Origin: Paracoccaceae bacterium | GTDB taxonomy: Bacteria; Pseudomonadota; Alphaproteobacteria; Rhodobacterales; Rhodobacteraceae | Length of the DNA stretch: 40,658 nt | Assembly (NCBI GenBank): GCA_027486345.1 | Contig: JAIXPH010000010.1 | Location: forward strand, 1-40,658 | Direction of reading: 5' to 3' | Part shown: positions 1 to 9,471 of the stretch, piece by piece | Layout: each line of letters starts with the position of its first letter | How positions within the stretch are numbered: the first letter of the stretch is position 1 | The notes under the pieces: model-generated | The model's database searches: none | What the model saw: only the letters and a program-made list of their open reading frames with translations | Told to the model about the DNA's origin: nothing | Made by a program: the position numbers and the translations under genes

Positions 1-11
1 AGCCGCAGAAA

Positions 12-1139
12 TCAATCCTCGGCGTTGGCCTCGGCGCGGCTCTTGCCTGCCACATCCATCGCGAGGGTCGCGGCCATGAAGCGGTCAAGGTCTCCGTCCA
101 GCACGCCCTGCGTGTCCGAGGTTTCCACCGATGTCCGCAGGTCCTTGACCATCTGGTAGGGTTGCAGGACATAGGACCGGATCTGGTTGCCCCACCCGGC
201 CTCGCCTTTCGCAGCGTGCTGGGCGTTCACCTCGGCGTTGCGGCGGTCGAGTTCCATCTGGTAGAGCCGCGATTTCAGCGCGTTCATTGCGATTTCGCGG
301 TTCTGGTGCTGCGACTTCATCGAGGAGGTCACGACGATATTCGTCGGCAAGTGGGTGATCCGGACCGCCGAGTCGGTGGTGTTCACGTGCTGCCCACCGG
401 CCCCCGAGGACCGATAGGTGTCGATGCGGATCTCGCTGTCGGGAATGACGATCTCGATGTTGTCATCCACCACCGGATAGACCCAGACCGACGAAAAGGA
501 CGTGTGCCGCCGCGCCGCGCTGTCATAGGGGCTGATCCGCACCAGACGGTGCACGCCCGATTCCGACTTCAGCCAGCCATAGGCATTCTTGCCGCTGATC
601 TTGTAGGCGGCGGAGCGGATGCCCGCCTCTTCCCCCGCCGTTTCGGACTGCAACTCGACCTTGTAGCCCTTCTTCTCGGCCCACCGCACATACATCCGCG
701 CCAGCATCGACGCCCAGTCGCAGGACTCGGTCCCACCGGCACCGGCGTTGATTTCGAGGAAGGTGTCGTTGCCATCCGCCTCCCCGTCCAACAGCGCCTC
801 AAGCTCCTTGGCCGCCGCCAGATCGACCAGCGCCTTCAGCGCGGCCTCGGCCTCCTGGATGATGTCCTGATCGCCCTCGGCCTCGCCCATCTCGATCAAT
901 TCGACATTGTCGCGCAAGCCACTGTCGATCAGCTTGTAGGTGGAGACCGCATCCAGCAGCGCCTGCCGTTCACGCATCAGCTTTTGCGCCTTGGCCGGGT
1001 CGTTCCACAGGTCCGGCGCTTCGATCATGGCGTCGAATTCTTCCAGACGGTGCGGGGCCGAGTCCCAGTCCATCCGCTGGCCCAGGAGTTTCAGCGATTT
1101 CTTGATCGCTTCGACATTGTTCTGCGTCTCGGCGCGCAT
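12..1139 (-). CDS. prfB: Peptide chain release factor 2 (RF2)
   Basis: RF2 recognises UGA and UAA stop codons in the ribosomal A site and triggers peptidyl-tRNA hydrolysis. The 375-residue product is full length and has the universal GGQ motif at residues 248-250 inside [16 protein letters not shown]. The stop-codon-reading tripeptide lies at 203-205 and reads SPY, where E. coli has SPF; from memory SPY is common in alphaproteobacterial RF2. The frame is continuous from the ATG, so the programmed +1 frameshift that autoregulates prfB in many bacteria is absent. An AGAGG-like ribosome site precedes the ATG. It is the last gene of the minus-strand series amiC, mrcA, prfB and starts 97 bp after the mrcA stop. 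Identification is secure from the family motifs. Confidence 0.97.
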   Translation of the reverse strand: MRAETQNNVEAIKKSLKLLGQRMDWDSAPHRLEEFDAMIEAPDLWNDPAKAQKLMRERQALLDAVSTYKLIDSGLRDNVELIEMGEAEGDQDIIQEAEAALKALVDLAAAKELEALLDGEADGNDTFLEINAGAGGTESCDWASMLARMYVRWAEKKGYKVELQSETAGEEAGIRSAAYKISGKNAYGWLKSESGVHRLVRISPYDSAARRHTSFSSVWVYPVVDDNIEIVIPDSEIRIDTYRSSGAGGQHVNTTDSAVRITHLPTNIVVTSSMKSQHQNREIAMNALKSRLYQMELDRRNAEVNAQHAAKGEAGWGNQIRSYVLQPYQMVKDLRTSVETSDTQGVLDGDLDRFMAATLAMDVAGKSRAEANAED

Positions 1140-1236
1140 GGCGGATACCTCTGGTCGTCTGGGAAAACGGCGCTTGGCCGGTTGGGCGCGGTGATAGCGC
1201 GGGGCGGTCGGGCGGGCAAGAGGCGCGGCCCCTGCC

Positions 1237-3783
1237 CTAATACAACCCGCCGGAGGAAAGCGTGCCGAAATCGGCCTGTTTCGGGATCACCGCGGTTTCC
1301 CCGGTGGAGGTGGTGACCGTCTGGCCCGCATCGCCCCCATCGGTTTCGCCGTAATCGAACAGCGGCAGGTTGGAGCCCATCGCGAAACCGCCGTCGATGA
1401 CCGTGCCGAGCATGGCCAAAGCCTCGCCGCCATCGCGGAAGTATTCCGACACCACGTTCTCGCCCGTTGCATCATCGGGCAGCAAGGCGCCGGTGAAACG
1501 GTCCAGCTTCACGAAGCGGCCGCCCGGCGGCACACGGAATTCGGCCCCGCCGTATTTCTTGACCGCCGTGGTCATGAACCGCTGGAACACCGGACCGCAC
1601 AGCCCGCCGCCCGAGACCGAGCCAAGGCTGCGCGGCTGGTCATAGCCGATGTAGCAGCCCGCCACGATGTTCGAGGTATAGCCGATGAACCAGACGTCCT
1701 TGGCCTCGTTGGTTGTCCCGGTCTTGCCCGCCACCGGCACCGGCAGGTTGATCCCCCGCCCCGTGCCGCGCTGGATCACGCCCTGCATCATCGAGGTCAA
1801 TTGATAGGCCGTGATGGCATCCATCACCCGTTCGCGGTTGTCGGTGACCGTCACGCCCTGCCCGGCGGGCAGGTCCACGGTGCCGCAATCCTCGCAGACC
1901 CGCGCGTCATGGCGATAGATCGTCCGGCCGAAACGGTCCTGCACCCGGTCCACCAGCGTGGGTTCCACCCGCTCACCTCCATTGGCGAACATGGCATAGG
2001 CGGCGACCATCTTGAACAGCGTGGTTTCCTGCGCGCCCAAGGCATTGGCGAGGAAGGGTTTCATAGGGCTGTAGACGCCAAAGGCATCGGCATAGCGCGC
2101 CACGGTCTCCATCCCGATTTCCTGCGCGATCCGCACGGTCATCAGGTTTCGCGATTGTTCGATCCCGGTGCGGATCGTCGTCGGCCCGTAGAACTTGTTC
2201 GAGGCGTTCTTGGGCGTCCACAACCCTTGGGCCGTCTCCACCTCGATCGGGGCGTCGATGACGATGGTGCCTGGGGTAAAGCCGCTGTCCAGGGCCGCCG
2301 CATAGACGAAGGGTTTGAAACTGGACCCCGGCTGCCGCGTCGCCTGTGTGGCGCGGTTGAACACGGTATCCTGATAGCTGAACCCGCCCTGCATCGCAAG
2401 CACGCGGCCCGTAAACACATCCATCGCGGCAAAGGCGCCCTGCACTTCGGGCACTTGGCGCAGGGTCCAGCGGATGAAACTGCCATCGTCGTCCGAGGTC
2501 ATCTGCCGCACCAGCACCACATCGCCCACATCGACCAGATCGCCCGCCACCCGCGCACGGTCGGCCAGAGATCCATCCGCACGGCGTTTGCGCGCCCAAT
2601 CGACATCTTCCGCCGGAATCCAGTGACCATCGGCGTCATCCTCGACCCCTTCGATGCCGATGCGGGCATCGCGTTCGCCCACCTCCAGCACCACGGCGGG
2701 ATACCAGCCTTCGATGTCGCGCGGCACCTCAACCTCGGCCAAGGCCTCGCGCCAGGCGGAGAGTTTTTCAATCGGGATGGTCTTCTTCGTGCCGCGCCAG
2801 ACTCCAAGGCCGCGGTCGTAATCCTCCAGCCCCTTGCGCAGGGCGCGGGCGGCTTCAGCTTGCAATTCGGGGTCCACCGTGGCGCGGATCGACAGGCCGC
2901 CCGCGAAGAATTCCTCTTCGCCAAAGGTGCCTGACAACTGGCGACGGATTTCGTCGGTGAAATAGCTGCGCGGCGGCATGGCGGCGCGGAAGGGCGGGTA
3001 ATCGCCGTTCTGCACGCTCAGCAAAGGCGTGGAGGCCTCGGCCTTTGCCACCTCGGGCGTGATATAGCCATCCTCGGCCATGCGGTTGAGCACATAGGCG
3101 CGGCGTTCAATCGCCTTGTCCTTGTTGCGCACGGGGTGAAGGTCGGACGGGGCCTTTGGCAAGGTGGCCAAGTAAGCCGCCTCTGCGGGGGTCAAGGCAT
3201 CCAGCGACTTGTTGAAATAGGTCTGGGCGGCGGCGGCGACGCCATAGCTATTCTGGCCCAGAAAAATCTCATTCATATAAAGTTCAAGGATCTTGTCCTT
3301 GGATAGCGTCTCTTCCAGCCGGGTGGCGAGGATGATTTCCTTGATCTTGCGTTCCGCCGAGCGGTCCCCGGACAGAAGGAAGTTCTTCATCACCTGCTGC
3401 GTGATGGTGGAGGCCCCGCGCACATCCCTACCCCGCGACAAGAGCGCATCGCGCGCCGCGGCGATCATGCCGGTCACGTCATAGCCGTGGTGGGTGTAGA
3501 AATTCTTGTCCTCGGCGCTGATGAAGGCGTGTTTCACCAGATCGGGAATGTCTTCGATGGGGACGAACAGACGCCGTTCCTTGGCGAATTCGTCGATGAT
3601 CTGGCCTTCGGTCGAATAGATGCGGCTGATCGTCGGCGGGGCATATTGGGCGAGGCTTTCATGCGAGGGCAGATCGCGCGAATACATGAAGAAGATCGCG
3701 CCCACTGTCAGCGCCGCAAAGAAGATGCCCAGCGTGAAAGCTGTGAAGATGGCGCCGAAAAACGACCCGATGAACCTAAGCAC
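1237..3783 (-). CDS. mrcA: Penicillin-binding protein 1A, bifunctional transglycosylase/transpeptidase
   Basis: This class A PBP polymerises lipid II into glycan strands and cross-links the peptides on the outer face of the inner membrane. The 848 residues match the usual PBP1A length. One N-terminal membrane anchor lies at about residues 5-33. The GT51 glycosyltransferase domain follows, with [10 protein letters not shown] at 91-100 (catalytic Glu91) and GASTITQQ nearby. An OB-like insert precedes the transpeptidase domain, which has SxxK at Ser487-Lys490, SRN at 544-546 and KTG starting at Lys687. The start codon is GTG, preceded by a GGGG-rich ribosome site; no in-frame ATG gives a better N-terminus. 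It lies 174 bp downstream of amiC on the same strand, so a PG synthase and a PG hydrolase are probably expressed together. Confidence 0.96.
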   Translation of the reverse strand: MLRFIGSFFGAIFTAFTLGIFFAALTVGAIFFMYSRDLPSHESLAQYAPPTISRIYSTEGQIIDEFAKERRLFVPIEDIPDLVKHAFISAEDKNFYTHHGYDVTGMIAAARDALLSRGRDVRGASTITQQVMKNFLLSGDRSAERKIKEIILATRLEETLSKDKILELYMNEIFLGQNSYGVAAAAQTYFNKSLDALTPAEAAYLATLPKAPSDLHPVRNKDKAIERRAYVLNRMAEDGYITPEVAKAEASTPLLSVQNGDYPPFRAAMPPRSYFTDEIRRQLSGTFGEEEFFAGGLSIRATVDPELQAEAARALRKGLEDYDRGLGVWRGTKKTIPIEKLSAWREALAEVEVPRDIEGWYPAVVLEVGERDARIGIEGVEDDADGHWIPAEDVDWARKRRADGSLADRARVAGDLVDVGDVVLVRQMTSDDDGSFIRWTLRQVPEVQGAFAAMDVFTGRVLAMQGGFSYQDTVFNRATQATRQPGSSFKPFVYAAALDSGFTPGTIVIDAPIEVETAQGLWTPKNASNKFYGPTTIRTGIEQSRNLMTVRIAQEIGMETVARYADAFGVYSPMKPFLANALGAQETTLFKMVAAYAMFANGGERVEPTLVDRVQDRFGRTIYRHDARVCEDCGTVDLPAGQGVTVTDNRERVMDAITAYQLTSMMQGVIQRGTGRGINLPVPVAGKTGTTNEAKDVWFIGYTSNIVAGCYIGYDQPRSLGSVSGGGLCGPVFQRFMTTAVKKYGGAEFRVPPGGRFVKLDRFTGALLPDDATGENVVSEYFRDGGEALAMLGTVIDGGFAMGSNLPLFDYGETDGGDAGQTVTTSTGETAVIPKQADFGTLSSGGLY

Positions 3784-3957
3784 GCCCTACCCCGCTGGAG
3801 CCGACCCGGTGTCGGCCAATGCTGGAAACCACAGCCGGGGCAGCGGTTCCGCCAGAGCGACTCCGAACAACAGGCCCCCGCCCGCGCGGGTCTTATACAC
3901 GCGAGACGCGGCAGAGGTCAAAACGATGGCGTGAGGCGGGCGATCCCCCGCCGTCCC

Positions 3958-5163
3958 TCAGTTCTTCCGCAGCGCTGTCAGCGCCGCCTCGTCCCGCGCC
4001 CATGTGGCCAGACCGGCGCGGATGGCTTCGGCAAACTGCGCCCGCCATGCCGGATCAACCAGCCGCGCCAGATCATCGGCCGAGGACAGAAACCCCACCT
4101 CGATCAGCACGGACGGGATATCGGGCGACTTCAGCACGGAAAAATCCGCGCTCTGGATCGGGTGGCGGTGCATGAGGATGCCCGCCCCCTGCAAACTGGC
4201 CTGCAGGGTGGCGGCCAGCCGGTCGATGCGGGGCTCTGTCTCCGTTCGCGCCATGTCCATCAGCACGGTCGCCACCAGATCATCCTGTTCGGTCAGATCA
4301 ACGCCGGACAAGAGGTCATCCCGGTCGTGCCGTTCGGCCAAGGCGCGGGAGGCCTCATCGCTGGCATCCTCGGACAGCCGGTAAATCGTGGCCCCCACCG
4401 CCTCGCCTTCGGCAATCGCATCAGCGTGGAGCGAAAGGAACACCTGCGCCCCCGCCGCCCGCGCAATCGAGGTGCGGGTTTCAAGGGGCACGAAGACATC
4501 CTCTTCCCGCGTCATCACCACGCTGAAATTGCCGTCGCGCAGCAGGGTTTCCTTCAGTTCCCGCGCAAAGGTCAGCATCAGGGCGGCCTCGGTCTGGCCC
4601 GCACGTTCGGCACCGGGATCAATCCCGCCATGGCCGGGGTCCAGCACCACGACCAAGGGACCGTCGCCGCGCTTCGGGGGTGCGGGGAGTTGGGCCGGAT
4701 CGGGCAGCGCCCATTGCGCCGGTTCAGGTGCGGCGGCGGCTTGGGCGAAGTCGGCTGGGGTCGTGGGCTTTAACCGCAGGTCCACCCGCGTGGCCGGGTC
4801 TGTGGTCATGGCGGCGGTCTGCACGGCAAAGGGGCCGTCCAATTCCAGCACCAGCCGCGACCAGCCGGGACGGAACACCCCCGCCCGCAGGTCTTTGACC
4901 TGCGGGGCCGAGCGCGGCATGACGTCAAGGCCAGTCCACTCCACCTCGCGGAAATCCATCACCACGCGCGGCGGGTTGTCCAGAAGCCGCACGCGCCACG
5001 GCACAGGCTGCGACAGACCCAGCGTGACGGTAAAGCCCCCCTCATCCCCGCTGACCGCGGAGCGCGCCGGATCGAGCCGCGCCAAGGCTGACAACTCCTG
5101 CGCCGGGGCTGACAGGCCAAGGGTCGCAAAGACCAGCACCAGAACAGAAAGAAGAAGTCGCAT
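3958..5163 (-). CDS. amiC: N-acetylmuramoyl-L-alanine amidase (AmiC type, AMIN + Amidase_3)
   Basis: The product is a periplasmic zinc amidase that removes stem peptides from glycan strands, a step needed for daughter-cell separation. The start is placed at 5163 because it gives a clean signal peptide, MRLLLSVLVLVFATLGLSA; an upstream frame extension lacks one. An AMIN-type beta domain covers roughly residues 25-135, then a Pro/Ala linker, then Amidase_3 from about 170 to 395. The zinc ligands are visible: His178 (DPGHGG), Glu192, His246 (SLHAD), and the catalytic Glu355 (IEVGF). The length is 401 residues. It is followed by mrcA and prfB on the same strand. The upstream gap (5164-5435) is filled with strong hairpins rather than an obvious promoter. 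Confidence 0.94.
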   Translation of the reverse strand: MRLLLSVLVLVFATLGLSAPAQELSALARLDPARSAVSGDEGGFTVTLGLSQPVPWRVRLLDNPPRVVMDFREVEWTGLDVMPRSAPQVKDLRAGVFRPGWSRLVLELDGPFAVQTAAMTTDPATRVDLRLKPTTPADFAQAAAAPEPAQWALPDPAQLPAPPKRGDGPLVVVLDPGHGGIDPGAERAGQTEAALMLTFARELKETLLRDGNFSVVMTREEDVFVPLETRTSIARAAGAQVFLSLHADAIAEGEAVGATIYRLSEDASDEASRALAERHDRDDLLSGVDLTEQDDLVATVLMDMARTETEPRIDRLAATLQASLQGAGILMHRHPIQSADFSVLKSPDIPSVLIEVGFLSSADDLARLVDPAWRAQFAEAIRAGLATWARDEAALTALRKN

Positions 5164-5259
5164 ACCCGCCCCCGTTTGCGCCGACATTGCCGCGCCGGGG
5201 CAGGAAAGGCAAATCAACTGGTTTGGGGCGCGGGCCACTGCCTTCGGCAAAGAGAGCAA

Positions 5260-5394
5260 GGCGCGTTCAAACAGTCTGGGGGACTGTTTGAACGCGCCGC
5301 CACAGGTCCGCGCACGACCTGCCGGGGTGGGCGCTTTATGCGCACGCCCCGGTGGGGCGGGGCGTGCGCGGACCGGGCCTTTAGGGCCCGGTCC
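5260..5394. repeat. Cluster of three perfect GC-rich hairpins between aminotransferase and amiC
   Basis: Three perfect inverted repeats lie side by side. The first has 17-bp arms (5260-5276 and 5282-5298) around the 5-base loop tgggg. The second has 11-bp arms (5340-5350 and 5359-5369). The third has 10-bp arms (5370-5379 and 5385-5394) around tttag and directly abuts the second. No T-tract follows in either direction, so they are not textbook terminators. On the minus strand they follow the aminotransferase stop and precede amiC. They could end transcription imperfectly, stabilise RNA 3' ends, or be members of a dispersed palindromic element. A similar cluster occurs at 15010-15193 and shares the short motif GCCACAGGTC. 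Confidence 0.7.
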
Positions 5395-5435
5395 AACCCA
5401 AACGGTTGCGCCTTTGGCCAGCTAGTCCCTAGCCC

Positions 5436-6578
5436 TCACCGCCCCGCCATGAACGCCTGCAACCGGGCCAGCCCCTCAGCGATATCCGCCGTGGCGCGGG
5501 CATAGGAGAAGCGCAACGTCCGCCCGCCGCGCACAGGATCAAAGTCCAGCCCCGGGGTCACCGCCACACCTGCGCCGTGCAAAATCTCGGCGGCGAAGGA
5601 CAGCGAATCCCCGGTCAGATCGGACACATCGGCGTAGATGTAGAAGGCCCCATCCGGCGGCGCGATCTTGGTGAAACCGGCTTTCGGCAGGCCCTCCAGC
5701 ATCAGGCGGCGGTTTTCGGCATAGGTGGCGCGGTTGGCCTCCAGCTCATCGATGCAGTCCAGCGCGGCCAAGGCGGCGATCTGGCTGGCATGGGGCGGGC
5801 AGATGAACATGTTCTGCGCCAGTCGCTCCACCGTCCGGATCTGCGATTCCGGCACCACCATCCAGCCGATGCGCCAACCCGTCATCGAGAAATACTTGGA
5901 AAAGCTGTTGATGACATGGACATCATCGCCGACCTCAAGCGCCGAGACCGCGCGGTCGCGGTAATGCAGCCCGTGGTAAATCTCATCCGAGATGAAAGCG
6001 ATGTCCCTCTCCCGCGCCGCCTGCATCAGCGCCGACAGACGGTCATGCCCCAACATGGTCCCCGATGGATTGCCGGGTGAGGCGACGATCAACCCCTGCA
6101 AATCGACTCCGGCGACATCGGCGGGCACGGGTTGCAGCCGGTTCTCTGCCGCTGTCGGCAGGCCCACCGGCGTCAGCGACAATGCGCGCAGGATCTGGCG
6201 GTAGCTGGGATAGCCCGGCTCGCCCAAGCCCACCCGATCCCCGGCATCGAACAGCGTGGTGAACGACAGCAAGAACGCCGCCGATGACCCCGCCGTCACC
6301 ACCACCCGGTCGGGGTTCAGATCGACGCCATACCAGCGGCGGTACAGCGCCGCGATCCCGGCGCGCAACTCCGGCAGACCAAGGGCGACGGTATAGCCCA
6401 AAGGCCCCGCCTCCATCGCCCGTGCCAAGGCCTGACGCGCGCCCGCAGGCGCAGGCGTGCCGGGTTGGCCCACCTCCATATGGATGACCGACCGCCCCGA
6501 TGCCTCCAAGGCACGGGCCTGCTCCATCACATCCATCACGATGAAGGGATCGACCTGACCGCGCCTTGAACTCCGCAT
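5436..6578 (-). CDS. PLP-dependent aminotransferase, fold type I (class I/II)
   Basis: This is a cytosolic aminotransferase of the aspartate/aromatic superfamily. Its 380 residues contain the PLP lysine Lys228 in SFSKYFSMTGWRIGW, Asn170 in SPGNPSGT, Asp198-Tyr201 in SDEIYHGLHY, and the substrate-carboxylate arginine near the C-terminus (LRFSYARA). The start at 6578 follows an AGGGGCAGG ribosome site; a longer upstream frame has a low-complexity Arg/His leader unlike the family. The substrate cannot be read from the sequence. The gene is divergent from the DsbA-like gene, with an 80-bp shared upstream region, and is followed by the hairpin cluster before amiC. Confidence 0.88.
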   Translation of the reverse strand: MRSSRRGQVDPFIVMDVMEQARALEASGRSVIHMEVGQPGTPAPAGARQALARAMEAGPLGYTVALGLPELRAGIAALYRRWYGVDLNPDRVVVTAGSSAAFLLSFTTLFDAGDRVGLGEPGYPSYRQILRALSLTPVGLPTAAENRLQPVPADVAGVDLQGLIVASPGNPSGTMLGHDRLSALMQAARERDIAFISDEIYHGLHYRDRAVSALEVGDDVHVINSFSKYFSMTGWRIGWMVVPESQIRTVERLAQNMFICPPHASQIAALAALDCIDELEANRATYAENRRLMLEGLPKAGFTKIAPPDGAFYIYADVSDLTGDSLSFAAEILHGAGVAVTPGLDFDPVRGGRTLRFSYARATADIAEGLARLQAFMAGR

Positions 6579-6658
6579 ATGCCTGCCCCTATGGTGATGC
6601 TCTCTTTCCCGTGACCTCGCCTGTCTGTGGCCATAGGTCAAGCCAGCCGGAGCCGCCG

Positions 6659-7411
6659 ATGCGTTTTGCCTTTCCTGCCCTGTTGTCCGCTGCCCTGCTG
6701 GCCTCGCCCGCCTTGGCCTTTGACATCACCAACATGACCGAGGCTGAACGCGCAGCCTTCAATCAGGCGGTGCGCGACTATCTGGTGGCCAACCCCGATG
6801 TGCTGGTCGAATCCTACGCCACCCTGCAACGGCAGGAAGAGGCCGCACAGGCCGACCGCGAGGCGCAAGTGCTGGCTGACAATCACGACACCATCTTCAA
6901 CGACCCGAACTCTTGGGTGGGCGGCAACCCTGAGGGCGATATCACGGTGGTGGAGTTCATCGACTACCGCTGCGGCTATTGCCGCAAGGCGTGGCAAGAG
7001 GTGGATCAACTGGTCAACACCGATGGCAACATCCGCTTTGTGCTGAAGGAATTCCCGATCCTTGGCGATCAATCGGTGCTGGCCTCGCGCTTTGCCATCG
7101 CGGTCCGGATGCTGCATGGCGATGAGGCCTATCGCAAAACCCACGACGCCCTTTTGTCGATGCGCGCCGATGCCACGCCCGAGACGCTGACGCGTCTGGC
7201 GGGGGACCTTGGCCTTGATCCCGACCCCTTGGCCGAAAAGATGAACAGCGATGAGGTTACGGCGGTGATTTCCGCCAACCACGAACTGGGCAGCTTGCTT
7301 GAGGTCAACGGAACGCCAACCTTTGTCGTCGGCGGCACCTTGGTGCGCGGTTACCTGCCGCTGGAAGGCATGCAGCAGATCGTGGCAGAGGCCCGCGACA
7401 AGGCGGGCTGA
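6659..7411 (+). CDS. Periplasmic DsbA-family thiol:disulfide oxidoreductase (ScsC/Com1-like)
   Basis: The protein is exported and carries a thioredoxin fold with the redox pair Cys105-Gly-Tyr-Cys108 (YRCGYCRK) and the cis-proline Pro220 in NGTPTF. The start at 6659 yields a good signal peptide (MRFAFPALLSAALLASPALA) and an N-terminal helical segment at about residues 25-75 (AFNQAVRDYLVANPDVLVES) like the oligomerisation stalk of ScsC/Com1 proteins. By family it would oxidise or isomerise disulfides in periplasmic proteins; which of the two cannot be told. It is divergent from the aminotransferase and convergent with the 80-residue gene at 7414, with only two bases between the stop codons. Confidence 0.9.
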   Translation: MRFAFPALLSAALLASPALAFDITNMTEAERAAFNQAVRDYLVANPDVLVESYATLQRQEEAAQADREAQVLADNHDTIFNDPNSWVGGNPEGDITVVEFIDYRCGYCRKAWQEVDQLVNTDGNIRFVLKEFPILGDQSVLASRFAIAVRMLHGDEAYRKTHDALLSMRADATPETLTRLAGDLGLDPDPLAEKMNSDEVTAVISANHELGSLLEVNGTPTFVVGGTLVRGYLPLEGMQQIVAEARDKAG

Positions 7412-7413
7412 GC

Positions 7414-7656
7414 TTAGCGCATCACCACATCCATTAGCTTCAGGAAAGCCAATGCGGCGGCGAACAGCCCGGCGGTGGCAACAAAGGGGTACCACCGCGC
7501 CTCGGCATTGATCTTGGCAGTTTCGGCCACGAGTTTGGCAATCTCTGCCTTCACCTGTTCGCTGCGTTCCACGTCCAGCCGCGCGGTTTCGGCGGCGAGC
7601 TTGGCGATTTCGGCCCGGATCTTCTCGTCAGAAAGGGTTGGTTCGATCCTGTCCAT
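7414..7656 (-). CDS. Small coiled-coil protein with C-terminal membrane anchor, unknown function
   Basis: I do not recognise a named family. The 80 residues divide into a charged helical part (about 1-55) containing a duplicated motif, AEIAKLAAETA and AEIAKLVAETA, and one hydrophobic helix (about 57-78, PFVATAGLFAAALAFLKLMDVVM). This suggests a coiled coil held at the membrane by a C-terminal anchor, probably N-terminus in the cytoplasm. An AGGGG ribosome site precedes the ATG, and a promoter-like pair lies at the right distance (7684-7712), so the gene looks real despite its size. It converges on the DsbA-like gene. Confidence 0.75.
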   Translation of the reverse strand: MDRIEPTLSDEKIRAEIAKLAAETARLDVERSEQVKAEIAKLVAETAKINAEARWYPFVATAGLFAAALAFLKLMDVVMR

Positions 7657-7683
7657 GGTCAGCCCCTGTCGCGCGGTGATTGC

Positions 7684-7712
7684 AATATAGGATAGACCGG
7701 GACGGTTGCTAA
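7684..7712 (-). promoter_or_regulatory. Predicted sigma70-type promoter of the small coiled-coil gene
   Basis: Reading the minus strand, a -35-like TTAGCA (7707-7712) is separated by 17 bases from a -10-like TATATT (7684-7689, five of six consensus). The predicted start leaves a leader of about 20 bases before the ATG at 7656. This is inferred from consensus and spacing only. Confidence 0.5.
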
Positions 7713-7742
7713 GGGGTTAACGCCCTATCGGCCAGCGCCACG

Positions 7743-8252
7743 TCAGGCTGTATCAGGGCGCTCCCTTCGCCGGGCGTCGGGCACACCGTCATGCGGCCCA
7801 AGCGTGCGGTCGGGCGTGTCGTGCCACCAGTCCTTGCGCAGGGGTTTGCGGTCCGGGCGCGTTGGGTAAAGCACCTTGTTTTCGGCCAAGGGCCGGTCCC
7901 CCACCACAAGCAACAGGACCTCGGACGCGCTGTTGTTCAGGAAACTGTGCGACAATCCCGTTCCCGCCGGAAAGCCGACCGCGTCACCGGGGGAAAGCGG
8001 ATGCAGATGTCCGTCCAGCCAGACATCCGGCGTTCCCGAAATCACATAGATGAACTCATCTTCGGCGCTTTCCGCATGGGGAAAGGATGTCCGTCGACCG
8101 GGCATCAGGCGGACATGGTGGATGCCCAGCCGCTTGAAGCCGAAATGCCGCGTGTAATCTGCATCGCGCCCCATCGGCTCATCGTCCTGCGGATAGGTCC
8201 ATTCAGGCTGTTCGATGGTCTCCCAGCGGACGATGGACGGATGATCGGTCAT
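7743..8252 (-). CDS. Cupin-domain protein
   Basis: A single-domain cupin of 169 residues. The first cupin motif is visible at about residues 58-80 ([20 protein letters not shown]) and the second at about 90-105 ([18 protein letters not shown]). The ligand set H-x5-E plus a later His suggests metal binding, but the substrate is unknown. Its ATG overlaps the ispG stop codon (ATGA, 8249-8252), so it is translationally coupled to ispG. No link to isoprenoid chemistry can be claimed beyond that. The C-terminal tail is rich in Arg, Asp and Pro and lies outside the cupin fold. Confidence 0.82.
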   Translation of the reverse strand: MTDHPSIVRWETIEQPEWTYPQDDEPMGRDADYTRHFGFKRLGIHHVRLMPGRRTSFPHAESAEDEFIYVISGTPDVWLDGHLHPLSPGDAVGFPAGTGLSHSFLNNSASEVLLLVVGDRPLAENKVLYPTRPDRKPLRKDWWHDTPDRTLGPHDGVPDARRRERPDTA

Positions 8253-9370
8253 TCCGCCGCTTCCTTCGCAGCCTCGATCTCGGCGGCCTTCTTTTCCACC
8301 AATTCGACGATGTGGTCGATCATCGCCTCATTGCCCAGCTTGTGGCTTTGCTTGCCCGCGAGGTAAACCATGCCGGACCCTGCGCCACCGCCGGTAAAGC
8401 CGATGTCGGTCATCAGCGCCTCACCGGGGCCGTTCACCACACAGCCGATGATCGACAGCGACAGGCTGGTGGTGATGTGGGCGAGGCGATCTTCCAGCGC
8501 CGAGACGGTCTTGATCACGTCAAACCCCTGCCGCGCGCAGGAGGGGCAAGAGATGATCGTGACCCCGCGATGACGCAGGCCCAAGGATTTCAGGATTTCA
8601 AAGCCGACCTTCACCTCTTCCACCGGGTCGGCGGACAGAGAGACGCGGATCGTGTCGCCGATGCCCATCCAGAGCAGGTTGCCCAGACCGATGGCAGATT
8701 TGACGGTGCCCGACATCAGGCCGCCCGCCTCGGTGATGCCCAGATGGATCGGGGCATCGGTCGCCTCGGCCAATTGCTGGTAGGCGGCGGCGGCGAGGAA
8801 GACGTCAGAGGCCTTCACGCTGATCTTGAACTCGTGAAAGTCGTTGTCCTGCAACAGCTTGATGTGGTCGAGACCAGATTCCACCATCGCCTCGGGGCAC
8901 GGCTCGCCATATTTTTCAAGCAGGTGCTTTTCCAAAGACCCAGCGTTCACCCCGATGCGGATCGAACAGCCGTGGTCCTTGGCGGCCTTGACCACCTCTT
9001 TTACGCGCTTGGCGTCCCCGATATTGCCGGGGTTGATGCGCAGGCAGGCGGCCCCCGCCTCGGCGGCCTCAATCGCGCGTTTGTAGTGGAAGTGGATGTC
9101 CGCGACGATCGGCACCGGGCTTTCGGCGACAATCTCACGCAAGGCGCGCGTCGACTCCTCATCCGGGGTCGAAATCCGCACGATATCGGCCCCGGCGATG
9201 GCGCAGCGCTGGACCTGTTCGATGGTCGCGGCGATGTCGGTGGTCAGGGTGTTGGTCATGGTCTGCACCGAGATCGGCGCATCCCCCCCCACCAGAACCT
9301 TGCCCACGCGGATTTGCCGGGATGTGCGGCGGTAGATGTTGCGCCACGGGCGCACGGCATTCAGCGACAT
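8249..9370 (-). CDS. ispG: 4-hydroxy-3-methylbut-2-enyl diphosphate synthase (flavodoxin)
   Basis: IspG (GcpE) catalyses the penultimate step of the MEP isoprenoid pathway, the reductive ring opening of MEcPP to HMBPP using a [4Fe-4S] cluster. The 373 residues are the bacterial two-domain type. Cluster ligands are Cys275 and Cys278 ([11 protein letters not shown]), Cys310 and Glu317 ([12 protein letters not shown]), and the N-terminal TIM barrel shows [10 protein letters not shown] and [11 protein letters not shown]. The gene lies 101 bp downstream of the RodZ-like gene on the same strand and overlaps the cupin gene by four bases at its 3' end. Confidence 0.97.
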   Translation of the reverse strand: MSLNAVRPWRNIYRRTSRQIRVGKVLVGGDAPISVQTMTNTLTTDIAATIEQVQRCAIAGADIVRISTPDEESTRALREIVAESPVPIVADIHFHYKRAIEAAEAGAACLRINPGNIGDAKRVKEVVKAAKDHGCSIRIGVNAGSLEKHLLEKYGEPCPEAMVESGLDHIKLLQDNDFHEFKISVKASDVFLAAAAYQQLAEATDAPIHLGITEAGGLMSGTVKSAIGLGNLLWMGIGDTIRVSLSADPVEEVKVGFEILKSLGLRHRGVTIISCPSCARQGFDVIKTVSALEDRLAHITTSLSLSIIGCVVNGPGEALMTDIGFTGGGAGSGMVYLAGKQSHKLGNEAMIDHIVELVEKKAAEIEAAKEAAE

Positions 9371-9421
9371 GGGAACCGGTCCTCAAGCAGGAAGCGTTTC
9401 GACCACAGATAAAGGCAAGCT

Positions 9422-9444
9422 GCCCGCGCGACAACCGCGCGGGC
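9422..9444 (-). terminator. Hairpin after the RodZ-like gene, terminator-like
   Basis: Perfect 9-bp arms (9422-9430 and 9436-9444, all G/C) flank the loop acaac, about 30 bp beyond the stop codon of the RodZ-like gene. No proper U-tract follows on the minus strand, so it may attenuate rather than end transcription into ispG. Confidence 0.4.
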
Positions 9445-9450
9445 CGATGT

Positions 9451-9468
9451 TGACACTCAAATGTGTCA
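9451..9468. promoter_or_regulatory. Small inverted repeat TGACAC-N6-GTGTCA upstream of ispG
   Basis: A perfect 6-bp inverted repeat with a 6-base spacer lies between the RodZ-like stop and ispG. The symmetry and spacing fit a dimeric regulator site, but no regulator is known from the sequence and it may be chance. Confidence 0.3.
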
Positions 9469-9471
9469 GAT

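Noticed and set aside
162-1316. 384-codon plus-strand frame opposite prfB
   Set aside because: Antisense shadow of prfB in high-GC DNA; His/Arg/Gly-rich translation with no family features or ribosome site.
3931-3955. Terminator between amiC and mrcA
   Set aside because: GGCGGG and CCCGCC can pair here, but the stem is only six bases, no T-tract follows on the minus strand, and the genes look cotranscribed.
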